Source of the DNA: Rhodopseudomonas infernalis
GTDB taxonomy: Bacteria > Pseudomonadota > Alphaproteobacteria > Rhizobiales > Xanthobacteraceae
Direction of reading: 5' to 3'
NCBI RefSeq assembly: GCF_022271405.1
Contig: NZ_JAJNAL010000011.1
Span: 1-64,000 of the forward strand
Length of the DNA: 64,000 nucleotides
Within the stretch, counting starts at the first letter, position 1. Each line of letters begins with the position of its first letter. Position numbers and translations under genes: made by a program. Below, one piece after another: positions 53,271 to 62,008 of this stretch. Below the pieces are notes generated by a model. That model was not told the origin of the DNA. It did not search any database and saw only the letters and a program-made list of their open reading frames with translations.

Positions 53271-54104
53271 TCAGCTGCGCTCGGAAGGAGCCCACGCGTT
53301 CACGCGCCGCTCGATGCGTTCAAGGATCGCCGACATTGCGAAGCCGATCAGTCCGATGGTGACCATGCCGGCCACGACGTTGTTGATCTGGAAGAGCATG
53401 CGCGACTGCTGGATCAGGTAGCCGAGGCCGGTCTGGGCCGCGATCAGCTCGGCGGTGACGACGCACATCCAGCCGACGCCGAGGGCGATCCGCAGGCCCG
53501 GCAGGATGATCGGCAGCGAGGCGGGGATCAGCACGTCGGTGAACAGCTGCCAGGGCTTGGCACCGAGGCACAGCGCGGCGTTCATCTGATTGCGGTCGAG
53601 GCCGCGGATTGCCGTGTAGGTGGCGATGAACACCGGGAATACGGCGCCGAGGAAGACCAGGAAGTAGGAGGCGGCGTCGCCGAGCCCGAACCACAGGATG
53701 GTGATCGGGATCCAGGCCAGCGGCGGGATCGGCCGCAGCGCCTCGATGACCGGCCGCACATAGTCCGACACGGTGCGCCACCAGCCGCAGAGCAGGCCGA
53801 GCGCCAGCCCGACGATGCAGGCGAACAGAAAGCCGACCGCGACGCGCTGCAGGCTGGCGCCGAGATGAATCCACAGCGAGCCGTCGAGCGCGAGCTCCCA
53901 CAGCGCCTCGGCGATCGCCACCGGCGACGGCAGCAGGAAGCCGTCGACCAGGTTGAGCTGGGTCACCGCCTGCCAGATTGCAAAGAATGCCGTCAGACCG
54001 ACCGCGGCCCGCATCGGCCGGCCCGAAAAGGCGGTCTGCAGCATCGTGGTTTTCGGCCTCGTGGCGTCGACCGGCAGGCGGCCCGCATCGGCTTCCGCTT
54101 CCAT
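53271..54104 (-). CDS. ABC transporter permease (SsuC/TauC-like)
   Basis: This 277-residue inner-membrane protein has about six hydrophobic helices and the coupling-loop motif EAA-like LCLGAKPWQLFTDVLIPASLP (about 176-196). AAAGGAG stands nine bases before ATG 54102-54104; the open frame reaches much further upstream, across the promoter region, without coding likeness. It is the first gene of the importer-nitrilase run. Confidence 0.9.
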   Translation of the reverse strand: MEAEADAGRLPVDATRPKTTMLQTAFSGRPMRAAVGLTAFFAIWQAVTQLNLVDGFLLPSPVAIAEALWELALDGSLWIHLGASLQRVAVGFLFACIVGLALGLLCGWWRTVSDYVRPVIEALRPIPPLAWIPITILWFGLGDAASYFLVFLGAVFPVFIATYTAIRGLDRNQMNAALCLGAKPWQLFTDVLIPASLPIILPGLRIALGVGWMCVVTAELIAAQTGLGYLIQQSRMLFQINNVVAGMVTIGLIGFAMSAILERIERRVNAWAPSERS

Positions 54105-54360
54105 CTGCACTGCTCCTTTGGTCGTGCCCTCCACAACGAGGCACCATTGGAGCATGGTTATGTCGGACAATTCCGTCAATCTTGAATCGGCGGCTGTCGG
54201 AATATAATTCAGGCATAACCCACCAAATACTGCACATAGTGACGCCAGTTGCCGGCTATGCGCGCAGAGACATGGGAAATGACTATAAAGTATCGGATAA
54301 ATCCGACAATAGACGTAGCGGTCCGGATCGGACATGGTCGGCCTGCCGGCGCTGTGGGGA
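54105..54360. promoter_or_regulatory. Divergent promoter region with TCGGA-N4-TCCGA sites
   Basis: TCGGA-CAAT-TCCGT lies at 54163-54176 and TCGGA-TAAA-TCCGA at 54293-54306, with a related TCGGAATATAATTC at 54197-54210 over an AT-rich, -10-like patch. The two clear dyads flank the region, one near each gene. They are good candidate operators for the regulator encoded to the right. Confidence 0.55.
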
Positions 54361-55140
54361 ATGATGGTGGATATCGAAGCGAAACTGGCCCGGATCGGCA
54401 TCACGGGATCGCTGTACAAGCTGTACCTGACCGCCGTAGGCCTCGGCGGCGCGTCGGTGACGGCGGTTGCGGCCAAGGCCGGCCTGCCGCGGACCACGGC
54501 CCACGATGCGTTGGCGAAGCTGGAATCCGAGGGGCTGGTGCGCTTCGTCGACCACGGCAAGCGGCGCTTTGTGGTCGCGCAGGAGCCCGGCATCCTGCTG
54601 GAGCGGCTCGAGGCGCGCCGGCAGATGCTGGAAGACGTCATGCCGGTGCTGCGCTCGATGTATCATCACGAGAGCGGCCAGCCGAACGTGCGCTTCCATC
54701 CGGGGCCCGAGGGCATCCGCACGACGCTGTGGGATACGCTGTCGGGCGGCGACAAGGTACTGCGCGCGACGCTGTCGATGCGCGAACTGATGGCCGAGCC
54801 CGGCCTGGAGGAGATAGAGCGCTATCTGATCGAGCGCGCCCGCCGCGGCATCTGGCTGCGGGTGATCCGCTCCGCCGAGCGCGACATCGCGCCGATCTGG
54901 CCGTCGAGTGAGGAGCACCGCCGCGAGCTGCGCTACGCGCCGCAGGCGCACACCTTGTCGATGACCTGCTTCATCTACGGCAACAAGGTGTGCCTGATCT
55001 CGTCGGCGCGGGAGAGCTACGGCCTGATCATCGACAGCGCCGAATTTGCGGCGTTTCAAGCGTCGATGTTCGACGCGATGTGGAGCCTGAGTACGCCCGA
55101 CGCGCAGGCGGTGATCGCGACTGACGAGACCGAAGACTGA
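54361..55140 (+). CDS. TrmB-like winged-helix transcription regulator
   Basis: This roughly 259-residue protein has an N-terminal winged helix: LYKLYLTAVGLGGASVTAVAAKAGLPRTTAHDALAKLESEGLV spans about 20-60, with a coiled coil (about 75-95) and a C-terminal effector domain of the TrmB/DUF group. It most likely binds the divergent region and controls the importer-nitrilase genes. The start is uncertain among ATG 54334, 54361 and 54364; GGGGA just before 54361 is badly spaced for all. Confidence 0.82.
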   Translation: MMVDIEAKLARIGITGSLYKLYLTAVGLGGASVTAVAAKAGLPRTTAHDALAKLESEGLVRFVDHGKRRFVVAQEPGILLERLEARRQMLEDVMPVLRSMYHHESGQPNVRFHPGPEGIRTTLWDTLSGGDKVLRATLSMRELMAEPGLEEIERYLIERARRGIWLRVIRSAERDIAPIWPSSEEHRRELRYAPQAHTLSMTCFIYGNKVCLISSARESYGLIIDSAEFAAFQASMFDAMWSLSTPDAQAVIATDETED

Positions 55141-55242
55141 CGCGAGCGCGCCGGCGTCGCGTGGCGTACTGAGCCCGAGCTTCGCGGCTGTTGAGCCGCC
55201 CGCGATTGGCCGCTACAGCTTTGCGGTTGTGATCGGATCAGG

Positions 55243-56409
55243 ATGGGGGCGGATACCGGGGATATGACTGAGCACGCTGGGGATGCCACGCCGGCCGAGA
55301 TCGCCGGTGCGCCGCTATTGCGGATCGAGGCGGTGGAGAAGCGCTTCGGCGGCTTCGTCGCGGTGGACGGGCTGTCACTCGATATCAAGGCCGGCGAGTT
55401 CTTTGCGCTGCTCGGGCCGAGCGGTTGCGGCAAGACCACGCTGCTGCGGATGCTCGCGGGCTTCGAGACGCCCGACAGCGGACGCATCCTGCTCGGCGGC
55501 GACGACATCGCGCCGGTGCTGCCGCACGAGCGCCCGGTCAACATGATGTTCCAGAACTACGCACTGTTCCCGCATCTGTCGGTGGCGAACAACATCGCCT
55601 TCGGGCTGAAGCGCGCCGGCCTGCCGCGCAAGGAGATCAAGCAGCGCGTCGCCGAGATGGTGGCGCTGGCGAAGCTCGAAGGCATGGAGAAGCGCCGGCC
55701 CGACCAGCTCTCCGGCGGTCAGCAGCAGCGCGTCGCCCTGGCCCGCGCGCTGGCGCGGCGGCCGAAGCTGTTGCTGCTCGACGAGCCGATGGCGGCGCTC
55801 GACAAGAAACTGCGCGAAAACACCCAGCTCGAACTGATCGCGCTGCAGAAGAAGCTTGGGACCACCTTTGTCATCGTCACCCACGATCAGGACGAGGCGA
55901 TGACGGTGGCCGATCGGATCGGCGTGATGCGGGCCGGCAAGCTCGAACAGGTCGCCACGCCGCGCCGGCTGTACGAGACCCCGGCGTCGCGCTGGGTCGC
56001 GGAGTTCGTCGGCGACGTCAACATCCTGGACGGCAGCATCACGTCGCGTGAGCACGGGCGGCTGACTGTGGCGACAAGCGGTGCGGGCGCGGTGACGGCG
56101 ACCGCGCCGGCTCAGCCGATCGATGCGGCGTCGGTCGCGCTGGCGATCCGGCCCGAAAAAATCAAGCTGTCGCGGCGCGGTCCGGCGACCGATCCGGGCC
56201 ATGCCGATGCGATGAACCGGCTGGGTGGCGAGGTCGTGGAGGTCGGCTATGTCGGCGGCCTGACGAGCTACAAGGTGCGGCTCGATGCCGGCGCCGTGCT
56301 GCATGCCAAGATGGCCAATACCACGCGGCTCGACAGCGACGTGTATCAGGCCGGCCAGCATGTGGTGGCGTGGTTCGCCCCCGACGATTGCGTGGTGCTG
56401 GACAGATGA
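55243..56409 (+). CDS. potA: Spermidine/putrescine-type ABC transporter ATP-binding protein
   Basis: This 388-residue ATPase has Walker A GPSGCGKTT (about 63-71), the signature LSGGQQQRVALARAL (about 157-171), Walker B LLLLDEPMAALDKK and a C-terminal TOBE domain (about 290-385, SVALAIRPEKIKLSRRG). The sequence between the motifs (HERPVNMMFQNYALFPHLSV) is that of polyamine importers (PotA/PotG). ATG 55243 is taken as start; ATG 55264 is possible. No binding-protein gene (potD/potF) is seen next to it. Confidence 0.9.
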   Translation: MGADTGDMTEHAGDATPAEIAGAPLLRIEAVEKRFGGFVAVDGLSLDIKAGEFFALLGPSGCGKTTLLRMLAGFETPDSGRILLGGDDIAPVLPHERPVNMMFQNYALFPHLSVANNIAFGLKRAGLPRKEIKQRVAEMVALAKLEGMEKRRPDQLSGGQQQRVALARALARRPKLLLLDEPMAALDKKLRENTQLELIALQKKLGTTFVIVTHDQDEAMTVADRIGVMRAGKLEQVATPRRLYETPASRWVAEFVGDVNILDGSITSREHGRLTVATSGAGAVTATAPAQPIDAASVALAIRPEKIKLSRRGPATDPGHADAMNRLGGEVVEVGYVGGLTSYKVRLDAGAVLHAKMANTTRLDSDVYQAGQHVVAWFAPDDCVVLDR

Positions 56410-56433
56410 GGGCAGCGCGATGAGAGCTTGGCG

Positions 56434-57351
56434 ATGAGCGGCGCACGCGAGATATTCACCCGACCGGCGCGGCTCGCGGTGATCGCACCGTATCTGTGGA
56501 TGGCGCTGTTCTTCCTGGTGCCGTTCGGCTTCGTGGTCAAGATCAGCCTGTCGCAGAGCGCGATCGCGCAGCCGCCTTACACGCCGGTGTTCGATCTCGC
56601 CGCCGGCTGGGACGCTCTGATGGCGGCGTTCGCGGCGCTGTCGCTGGACAATTTCCGGCTGCTGATCTCGGACAACCTCTATGTGCTGTCCTACCTGCGC
56701 AGCCTTGTCGTGGCGGCGGTGTCGACCGCGATCCTGCTGCTGATCGGTTATCCGATCGCGTACGCGATGGCGCGGCTGCCGCGCCGCTGGCAGCCGCTCG
56801 CGATGATGCTGGTGATCGTGCCGTTCTGGACCTCGTTCCTGATCCGGATCTACGCCTGGATCAACATTCTCCAGCACGACGGCCTGCTCAACAAGACGCT
56901 GCTGGCGCTGCATCTGATTTCCGCGCCGCTGGTGTGGCTGTCGACCGACACTGCGATGTATGTCGGCATCGTCTATTCCTATCTGCCGTTCATGGTGCTG
57001 CCGCTGTATGCGACGCTGGCCAAGCTGCCGCATGCGCTCGGCGAGGCCGCGGCCGATCTCGGCGCCTCGCCGCGGCAGGCGTTCTGGCTGGTGACGTTTC
57101 CGCTGTCGCTGCCCGGCATCGGCGCCGGCGTGTTGCTGTGCTTCATCCCGATCGTCGGCGAATTCGTGATCCCCGATCTGCTCGCCGGCTCCGGCTCGCA
57201 GATGATCGGGCAGACGCTGTGGCTGGAGTTCTTCACCAATCGCGACTGGCCGGTGGCCTCGGCGATCGCGGTCGTCCTGCTCGGCGTTCTGCTGCTGCCG
57301 CTCTTGATCTACGAACGCGTGCAGCGCCGTCAGCTCGAAGGAGGACGGTGA
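56434..57351 (+). CDS. potB: Spermidine/putrescine-type ABC transporter permease 1
   Basis: This 305-residue permease has six hydrophobic helices and the family motif EAAADLGASPRQAFWLVTFPLSLPGI (split; about 210-235). FTNRDWPVASAIAVVLL near the C-terminus is typical of PotB/PotH. ATG 56434 is used; an in-frame TTG six bases earlier is less likely. It lies 24 bp after potA. The expected partner potC is 3.8 kb away, beyond four unrelated genes. Confidence 0.9.
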   Translation: MSGAREIFTRPARLAVIAPYLWMALFFLVPFGFVVKISLSQSAIAQPPYTPVFDLAAGWDALMAAFAALSLDNFRLLISDNLYVLSYLRSLVVAAVSTAILLLIGYPIAYAMARLPRRWQPLAMMLVIVPFWTSFLIRIYAWINILQHDGLLNKTLLALHLISAPLVWLSTDTAMYVGIVYSYLPFMVLPLYATLAKLPHALGEAAADLGASPRQAFWLVTFPLSLPGIGAGVLLCFIPIVGEFVIPDLLAGSGSQMIGQTLWLEFFTNRDWPVASAIAVVLLGVLLLPLLIYERVQRRQLEGGR

Positions 57352-57483
57352 TAGCTGCGATGGCTCAGCCCATCCGGCTCTCACCCCGGACGCGGAATGC
57401 GGCCGCCCGGTGGATAAGTCATCGATAGCAGAGCGACTTCCTCGACCGCGTGGTCAGCCTGTCCGCATCCGTGCGAATCCCGA

Positions 57484-57504
57484 TCGGTCCATCAGATGGA
57501 CCGA
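57484..57504. promoter_or_regulatory. Palindromic candidate operator of the inserted module
   Basis: Nine-base arms TCGGTCCAT (57484-57492) and ATGGACCGA (57496-57504) with a three-base centre lie 100 bp before the binding-protein gene. A TTGACA -35 box follows at 57518-57523, and a second dyad ATCCGC-CGGA-GCGGAT lies at 57523-57538. An IclR-family regulator gene lies downstream. Confidence 0.55.
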
Positions 57505-57602
57505 CGGTTCATTTCTTTTGACATCCGCCGGAGCGGATGCAAAGACATCGATCGGAAGAGCCTGCATTGAAACGCCGGGCTCACTTCGTCGGGGAGAACA
57601 CC

Positions 57603-58799
57603 ATGTTGAGATTTGCTCTGCTGCTTGGCGCGACGGTTTCGATCGCAGTGATGCCGGGCGCGAAGGCGCAGGAGCAACCTTTCAAGATCGGCGTTTCGAA
57701 CGATCAATCCGGTCCTTATGCGGACCAGGGCGGCCCGGGATCGGCGCTTGCCGCGCGCATGGCTGTCGAGGATTTCGGCGGCAAGGTGCTTGGACGAACG
57801 ATCGAGGTCGTTGTCGCGGACAATCAGAACAAGCCCGATCTCGCGTCGCAGATCGCGCGGCGCTTCTTCGAGGTCGAAGGTGTCAGCGCCATCACCGACG
57901 GCGGCACGTCGGCAGCAGGGCTTGCGGCGCAGAGCATGGCGACGCAACTCAACAAGACGATGCTCAACACCGCGGGCACCGCGCCGGGCTTCAGTGGTGC
58001 TCTTTGCTCCCCGTCGGGTACGCAATGGGCCACCAGCTCCTACGCACTCGCAAACACGGTGGCGAAGGATCTGGTCCGCGAAGGCGGCAAGAAGTGGTTC
58101 TTCGTGACGACGGATTCCGCCTTCGGCAACGCCCTCGAGCCGGAAACCGTGAAGGCCATCAAGGCCGCGGGTGGAACGACGCTCGGCAGCGTCAAGCATC
58201 CGATCAATACGGCGGACTTCTCGTCGTTCCTGCTGCAGGCGCAAGGATCCGGCGCGGATGTCGTCGCCCTTGCTGTGGGCGGATCCGATCTGATCACCGC
58301 CATGAAGCAGGCCAAGGAATTCGCGATTCCCGGCCGCATGGTGGCGCTCTATGTCAGCCAGCCCGAAGTCGACTCGATGGGGCCGGAGACCGCGCAAGGC
58401 CTGCATTTCGCGACGCCGTTCTACTGGAATCTCAACGAGACCACGCGTGCCTGGTCGAAGCGTTTCGTCGAGCGGCACAAGAAGATGCCGAGCATGATCC
58501 ACGCCAACACCTATGTGGCGGTCACGCATTATCTGAAGGCCGTTGCGGCCGTCGGATCGGACAAGGGTGCCGATGTGGTCGCGAAGATGAAAGAGCTGCC
58601 GATCGGCGACAAGGCGCTGATCCAGAACGCATCGATCAAGGGCAATGGCCGCGTGATCATGGACATGTACGTCGCGCGCGCCAAGAAGCCGGGTGCGGCG
58701 ACCATGCCGGGCGACAGCTTCGAGATCGTCGGTACCGTGCCGGCGAACGAAGCCTTCGAGGACATCGCTGTGTCCGGATGTCCTCTCATCAAGAACTAA
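57603..58799 (+). CDS. Periplasmic binding protein, branched-chain amino acid (LivJ/LivK) class
   Basis: This 398-residue protein has a signal peptide (LRFALLLGATVSIAVMPGAKA, about 2-22) and a type I periplasmic-binding fold: FKIGVSNDQSGPYADQGG (about 27-44), ITDGGTSAAGLAAQSMA, WFFVTTDSAFGNALEP and a terminal IVGTVPANEAFEDIA. Members bind amino acids, amides or aromatic acids. No Liv permease or ATPase is nearby. ATG 57603 gives the signal peptide. It starts a module with IclR, GST and SDR genes. Confidence 0.9.
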   Translation: MLRFALLLGATVSIAVMPGAKAQEQPFKIGVSNDQSGPYADQGGPGSALAARMAVEDFGGKVLGRTIEVVVADNQNKPDLASQIARRFFEVEGVSAITDGGTSAAGLAAQSMATQLNKTMLNTAGTAPGFSGALCSPSGTQWATSSYALANTVAKDLVREGGKKWFFVTTDSAFGNALEPETVKAIKAAGGTTLGSVKHPINTADFSSFLLQAQGSGADVVALAVGGSDLITAMKQAKEFAIPGRMVALYVSQPEVDSMGPETAQGLHFATPFYWNLNETTRAWSKRFVERHKKMPSMIHANTYVAVTHYLKAVAAVGSDKGADVVAKMKELPIGDKALIQNASIKGNGRVIMDMYVARAKKPGAATMPGDSFEIVGTVPANEAFEDIAVSGCPLIKN

Positions 58800-59635
58800 C
58801 GACCTTGCCCGACGCAGCGAAGATGCCCGTCAACGCTCTGTTGCGCGGGCTTCTCGTTCTTGAAGCCGTGAACGCTTACGGTCCGGTCGGTCTGTCGGAA
58901 GTCCGCGACATCACCGGACTGCCGAAAGCGACGACGTTGCGGCTGCTCGAAAGCCTGCGGCAGGTGGGGTATCTTTCGTTCGACGAGACGGCGCGCACCT
59001 ACACGGTCGGGCTGCGCGCGCTGGCCTTGTCGAACAACATCTCTCACGAAAATCATCTGGTGGAGACAGCGCGGCCGATCATGGAGCGGCTGCGCCTGAA
59101 ACTCGGCTGGCCGTCCGATCTGGCGATTTTCCAGCTCGACAAGATGGTCATCGTCGACACCAACCGAAAACCCGGCATGCTGTCGAGCAATCGCTCGATC
59201 GGGTCGCGCGTGCCGATGCTGGCGTCGGCAACCGGACGCGTCTATCTCGCCAATATGGCGCCGGACGAACGCGCCGATTTGCTCGCGAGGTTGCGTCTGT
59301 CGAGCGATCCGTTCGAGAAGCTGGCGCGCAACGCGAAGGCTGTCGACAAAATCGTCAAGACCACGCTGGAGCGCGGCTACGCGGTTTCCGATCAGGAGTT
59401 TTTGAAGACCAACCGTGGCGCTGCCGTTGCGGTCAAACACGGCGACGAAGTCATCTGTGTCATCAACCTGATCGCCATCGCGTCACTGGCGACACTCGAG
59501 GATATCGAGCGCCGCTATATTCCCATGCTGTTCGAGGCTAAGGCTGAACTCGAAGAGCAGATGCGCGGCGCTTTCCGTCCGCGAGACACAAACGCAGCGC
59601 GGGCCACGCGCGTGATGGCGAAAGCTGACAAATGA
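58778..59635 (+). CDS. IclR-family transcription regulator
   Basis: This 285-residue regulator has an N-terminal winged helix (LLRGLLVLEAVNAYGPVGLSEVRDITGLPKATTLRLLESL spans about 20-60) and an IclR effector domain (about 95-265: SRVPMLASATGRVYLA and GYAVSDQEFLKTNRGAAVAV). IclR proteins usually control catabolic genes for aromatic or small acids. The ATG at 58778 lies inside the end of the binding-protein gene; ATG 58823 is an alternative. The stop overlaps the GST start. Confidence 0.9.
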   Translation: MSSHQELTTLPDAAKMPVNALLRGLLVLEAVNAYGPVGLSEVRDITGLPKATTLRLLESLRQVGYLSFDETARTYTVGLRALALSNNISHENHLVETARPIMERLRLKLGWPSDLAIFQLDKMVIVDTNRKPGMLSSNRSIGSRVPMLASATGRVYLANMAPDERADLLARLRLSSDPFEKLARNAKAVDKIVKTTLERGYAVSDQEFLKTNRGAAVAVKHGDEVICVINLIAIASLATLEDIERRYIPMLFEAKAELEEQMRGAFRPRDTNAARATRVMAKADK

Positions 59636-60252
59636 AACTCTATCATTCAACCGCATCTCCGTTCGTTCGCAAGGTGATGGTGCTTGCCCATGAAACCGGC
59701 CTTGCCGATCGGCTCGAGCGGGTGTCGGCGGTTGTCAGTCCGGTCGCACGTGCTGCAAGCGTCGTCGCCCACAATCCGACGGGCCACATCCCAACCCTGG
59801 TTCTGGATGACGGCACCGCCCTCTACGACAGTGGGGTGATCTGCCAGTATCTCGACACGTTGCATGATGGGCCGCCGTTACTTCCCGCAGGACCTCTTGA
59901 ACGCGCGCGTGCGCTTTGCCTGCAGGCGCTAGGCGACGGAATCATGAACGCGGGCGTATTGGTCCGTTTCGAGAATGCACTGCGCCCGCCCGAGCTGCGC
60001 TGGCAGGCCTGGCTCGACGGGCAGACCGCGAAAATTCAATCCAGCCTTGATGTGCTGGAGCGCGACTGGCTGGCATATCTGGAGCAACCGATCGATATCG
60101 GGACCGTCACGGTCGCCTGTGCGCTCGGCTATATCGATTTTCGCGAGCTTTGCCCGGGTTGGCGGGACACGGTGCCGTCGCTTGCCGACTGGTATGCACG
60201 CTTCGCGGAGCGACGCTCGATGCAGCAGACGCAACTTCGCGCCATTGCGTAA
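59632..60252 (+). CDS. Glutathione S-transferase family protein
   Basis: This 206-residue protein has an N-terminal thioredoxin-like domain (KLYHSTASPFVRKVMVLAHE with the SPFVRK catalytic-Ser region, about 2-21; GHIPTLVLDDGTALYDSGVI, about 51-70) and a helical C-terminal domain. It may conjugate or open an aromatic or chlorinated substrate. The ATG overlaps the IclR stop (ATGA), so the genes are coupled. Confidence 0.9.
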   Translation: MKLYHSTASPFVRKVMVLAHETGLADRLERVSAVVSPVARAASVVAHNPTGHIPTLVLDDGTALYDSGVICQYLDTLHDGPPLLPAGPLERARALCLQALGDGIMNAGVLVRFENALRPPELRWQAWLDGQTAKIQSSLDVLERDWLAYLEQPIDIGTVTVACALGYIDFRELCPGWRDTVPSLADWYARFAERRSMQQTQLRAIA

Positions 60253-60285
60253 CCTCGTGAGAAACCGGATCGAACAGGAGACATC

Positions 60286-61020
60286 GTGAGCGGCATGTTC
60301 AAGGACAGCGTCATTCTCATCACCGGCGGAGCGGCCGGCATCGGACGAGCGACAGGCGAACTGCTCGCGCAGCAGGGCGGCCGCATCAACATCCTCGATC
60401 TCACCGTCGACAAGGTGCCGGCTGATTGGACCGCCTATCAGGGCAGCGTGACGGACGACGCCGCAATCAGCTCCGCGGTCGACGACATCGTCGCGCGCGA
60501 AGGCCGCATCGACATCCTCGTCAACAATGCGGGTATCAGTTTCTACGGCAGCATCGAAGACGGAACGATGGACGATTGGTCGCGCGTGATCGATGTCAAT
60601 CTCATCAGCGTGGCGCGGGTCTCGCGTCTGGTGCTGCCTCACCTGCGGAAGTCGCGCCATCCGGCCATCGTGAACATCGCGTCGTGCCTGGCACAGACCG
60701 GCCTGGCGCGGCGTGCTCTGTATTCGGCGACGAAAGGCGGGGTCGAGGCGCTGACGCGGGCGATGGCCGCAGACCTGGTTTCAGAAGGCATCCGCGTCAA
60801 TTGCGTCAATCCCGGCACGGTCGATACGGATTTCGTGCGCGGTCTCGCGACACAGACCGGTCGGGACGTCAGCGAATTCGCCGCCCGGCAGGCGACCGGA
60901 CACATGGTATCTCCGGACGAGGTTGCCCACGCGGTCGCCTATTTGGCGCGTCCCGGCGCGAGGTCCACCATCGGATCGGTCCTGACTGTCGAAGCTGGCT
61001 TCGGTCAACTGCATAGCTAG
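60286..61020 (+). CDS. Short-chain dehydrogenase/reductase (SDR)
   Basis: This 244-residue protein has the cofactor loop TGGAAGIGRATG (about 14-25), NNAGISF (about 82-88), catalytic Ser in NIASCLAQTG and the YSATKGG Tyr-Lys pair (about 146-152), and closes with the usual GSVLTVEAGFGQ. It is a classical SDR; the alcohol or ketone it acts on is unknown. GTG 60286 follows AGGAG six bases away. It is the last gene of the inserted module. Confidence 0.9.
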   Translation: MSGMFKDSVILITGGAAGIGRATGELLAQQGGRINILDLTVDKVPADWTAYQGSVTDDAAISSAVDDIVAREGRIDILVNNAGISFYGSIEDGTMDDWSRVIDVNLISVARVSRLVLPHLRKSRHPAIVNIASCLAQTGLARRALYSATKGGVEALTRAMAADLVSEGIRVNCVNPGTVDTDFVRGLATQTGRDVSEFAARQATGHMVSPDEVAHAVAYLARPGARSTIGSVLTVEAGFGQLHS

Positions 61021-61196
61021 CGCGGTTCTGCTTCTGACAGAAACACCGCCTCTTAGGATGACGAGGCCGCAGTTGAGGATCTGGGAGGCTTCAAGCGATC
61101 GATAACGCGCTTGAAACCGGCGAGTAGGCCGCACATAGATGAGGACTTCTGCGCTACTTGGAAACGGTGGCGACGAAGGAGAAGGCCGGCCTACCC

Positions 61197-61997
61197 ATGA
61201 AACTCTCGCGCTTCAACCTCGTCTCGTTGACGCTCGGTCTGGCGTTTCTGTATCTGCCGATCGTCATCATGGTGATCTATTCGTTCAACGACTCGCGCCT
61301 GGTGACGGTGTGGGGCGGCTGGTCGCTGCGCTGGTATCGCGAATTGTTTCAGGACGAGGCGATGCTCGCCGCGGCGTGGATGAGCCTGCGCGTGGCGATC
61401 GCCTCGGCGACGGCGGCCGCGGTGCTTGGTACGCTGGCGGCTGTAGCGCTGTCGCGCGCCGGGCACTTCCGCGGCCGCACGCTGTTCTCGGGCATGCTGT
61501 ATGCGCCGCTGGTGATGCCGGAAGTGATCACCGGGCTGTCGCTGCTGCTGCTGTTCGTCGCGCTGAATGCCGAGCGCGGATTCTGGACCGTGATGATCGC
61601 CCACACCACGCTGACGATGTGCTTCGTCGCGGTGGTGGTGCAGTCGCGCCTGCACGCGCTCGACCGCAGCGTCGAAGAGGCCGCAATGGACCTCGGCTGC
61701 GGCCCGGTCGAAGCATTTCTGCGCGCCACCGTGCCGCTGATCTGGCCGGCGATTGCGGCCGGCTGGATGCTGGCGTTTGCGCTGTCGCTCGACGATCTGG
61801 TAATCGCCAGCTTCACCACCGGCCCCGGCTCGGCGACGCTGCCGATCCGGATCTACTCGGAGGTCCGCCTCGGCGTGAAGCCGCAGATCAACGCGATCTG
61901 CACGCTGATCGTCGCGGTGGTGACGGTCGCCATCGTGATTGCGTCGCTGGCGGCGAAACTGTCGAAGACCCAGGCCGACAACGCCGCGCCGATGTGA
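61197..61997 (+). CDS. potC: Spermidine/putrescine-type ABC transporter permease 2
   Basis: This 266-residue permease has six hydrophobic helices and the family motifs LAFLYLPIVIMVIYSFNDSR (about 11-30), EEAAMDLGCGPVEAFLRATVPLI (about 161-182, split) and ALSLDDLVIASFTTGPGSATLP (about 200-221). It pairs with potB, from which it is separated by the four-gene module. ATG 61197 matches the family start; the frame also has GTG 61167 upstream. No ribosome-binding site is well spaced, as if it had once been coupled to a preceding gene. Confidence 0.9.
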   Translation: MKLSRFNLVSLTLGLAFLYLPIVIMVIYSFNDSRLVTVWGGWSLRWYRELFQDEAMLAAAWMSLRVAIASATAAAVLGTLAAVALSRAGHFRGRTLFSGMLYAPLVMPEVITGLSLLLLFVALNAERGFWTVMIAHTTLTMCFVAVVVQSRLHALDRSVEEAAMDLGCGPVEAFLRATVPLIWPAIAAGWMLAFALSLDDLVIASFTTGPGSATLPIRIYSEVRLGVKPQINAICTLIVAVVTVAIVIASLAAKLSKTQADNAAPM

Positions 61998-62008
61998 AGC
62001 CTTTCCAC

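Noticed and set aside
55375-57384. Open frame of 669 codons opposite potA and potB
   Set aside because: It crosses two real genes and their gap, with the composition of a shadow frame.
57410-58777. N-terminal extension of the IclR regulator into a 741-codon fusion
   Set aside because: The extra part is the other-frame reading of the binding-protein gene; the real domain starts after 58778.
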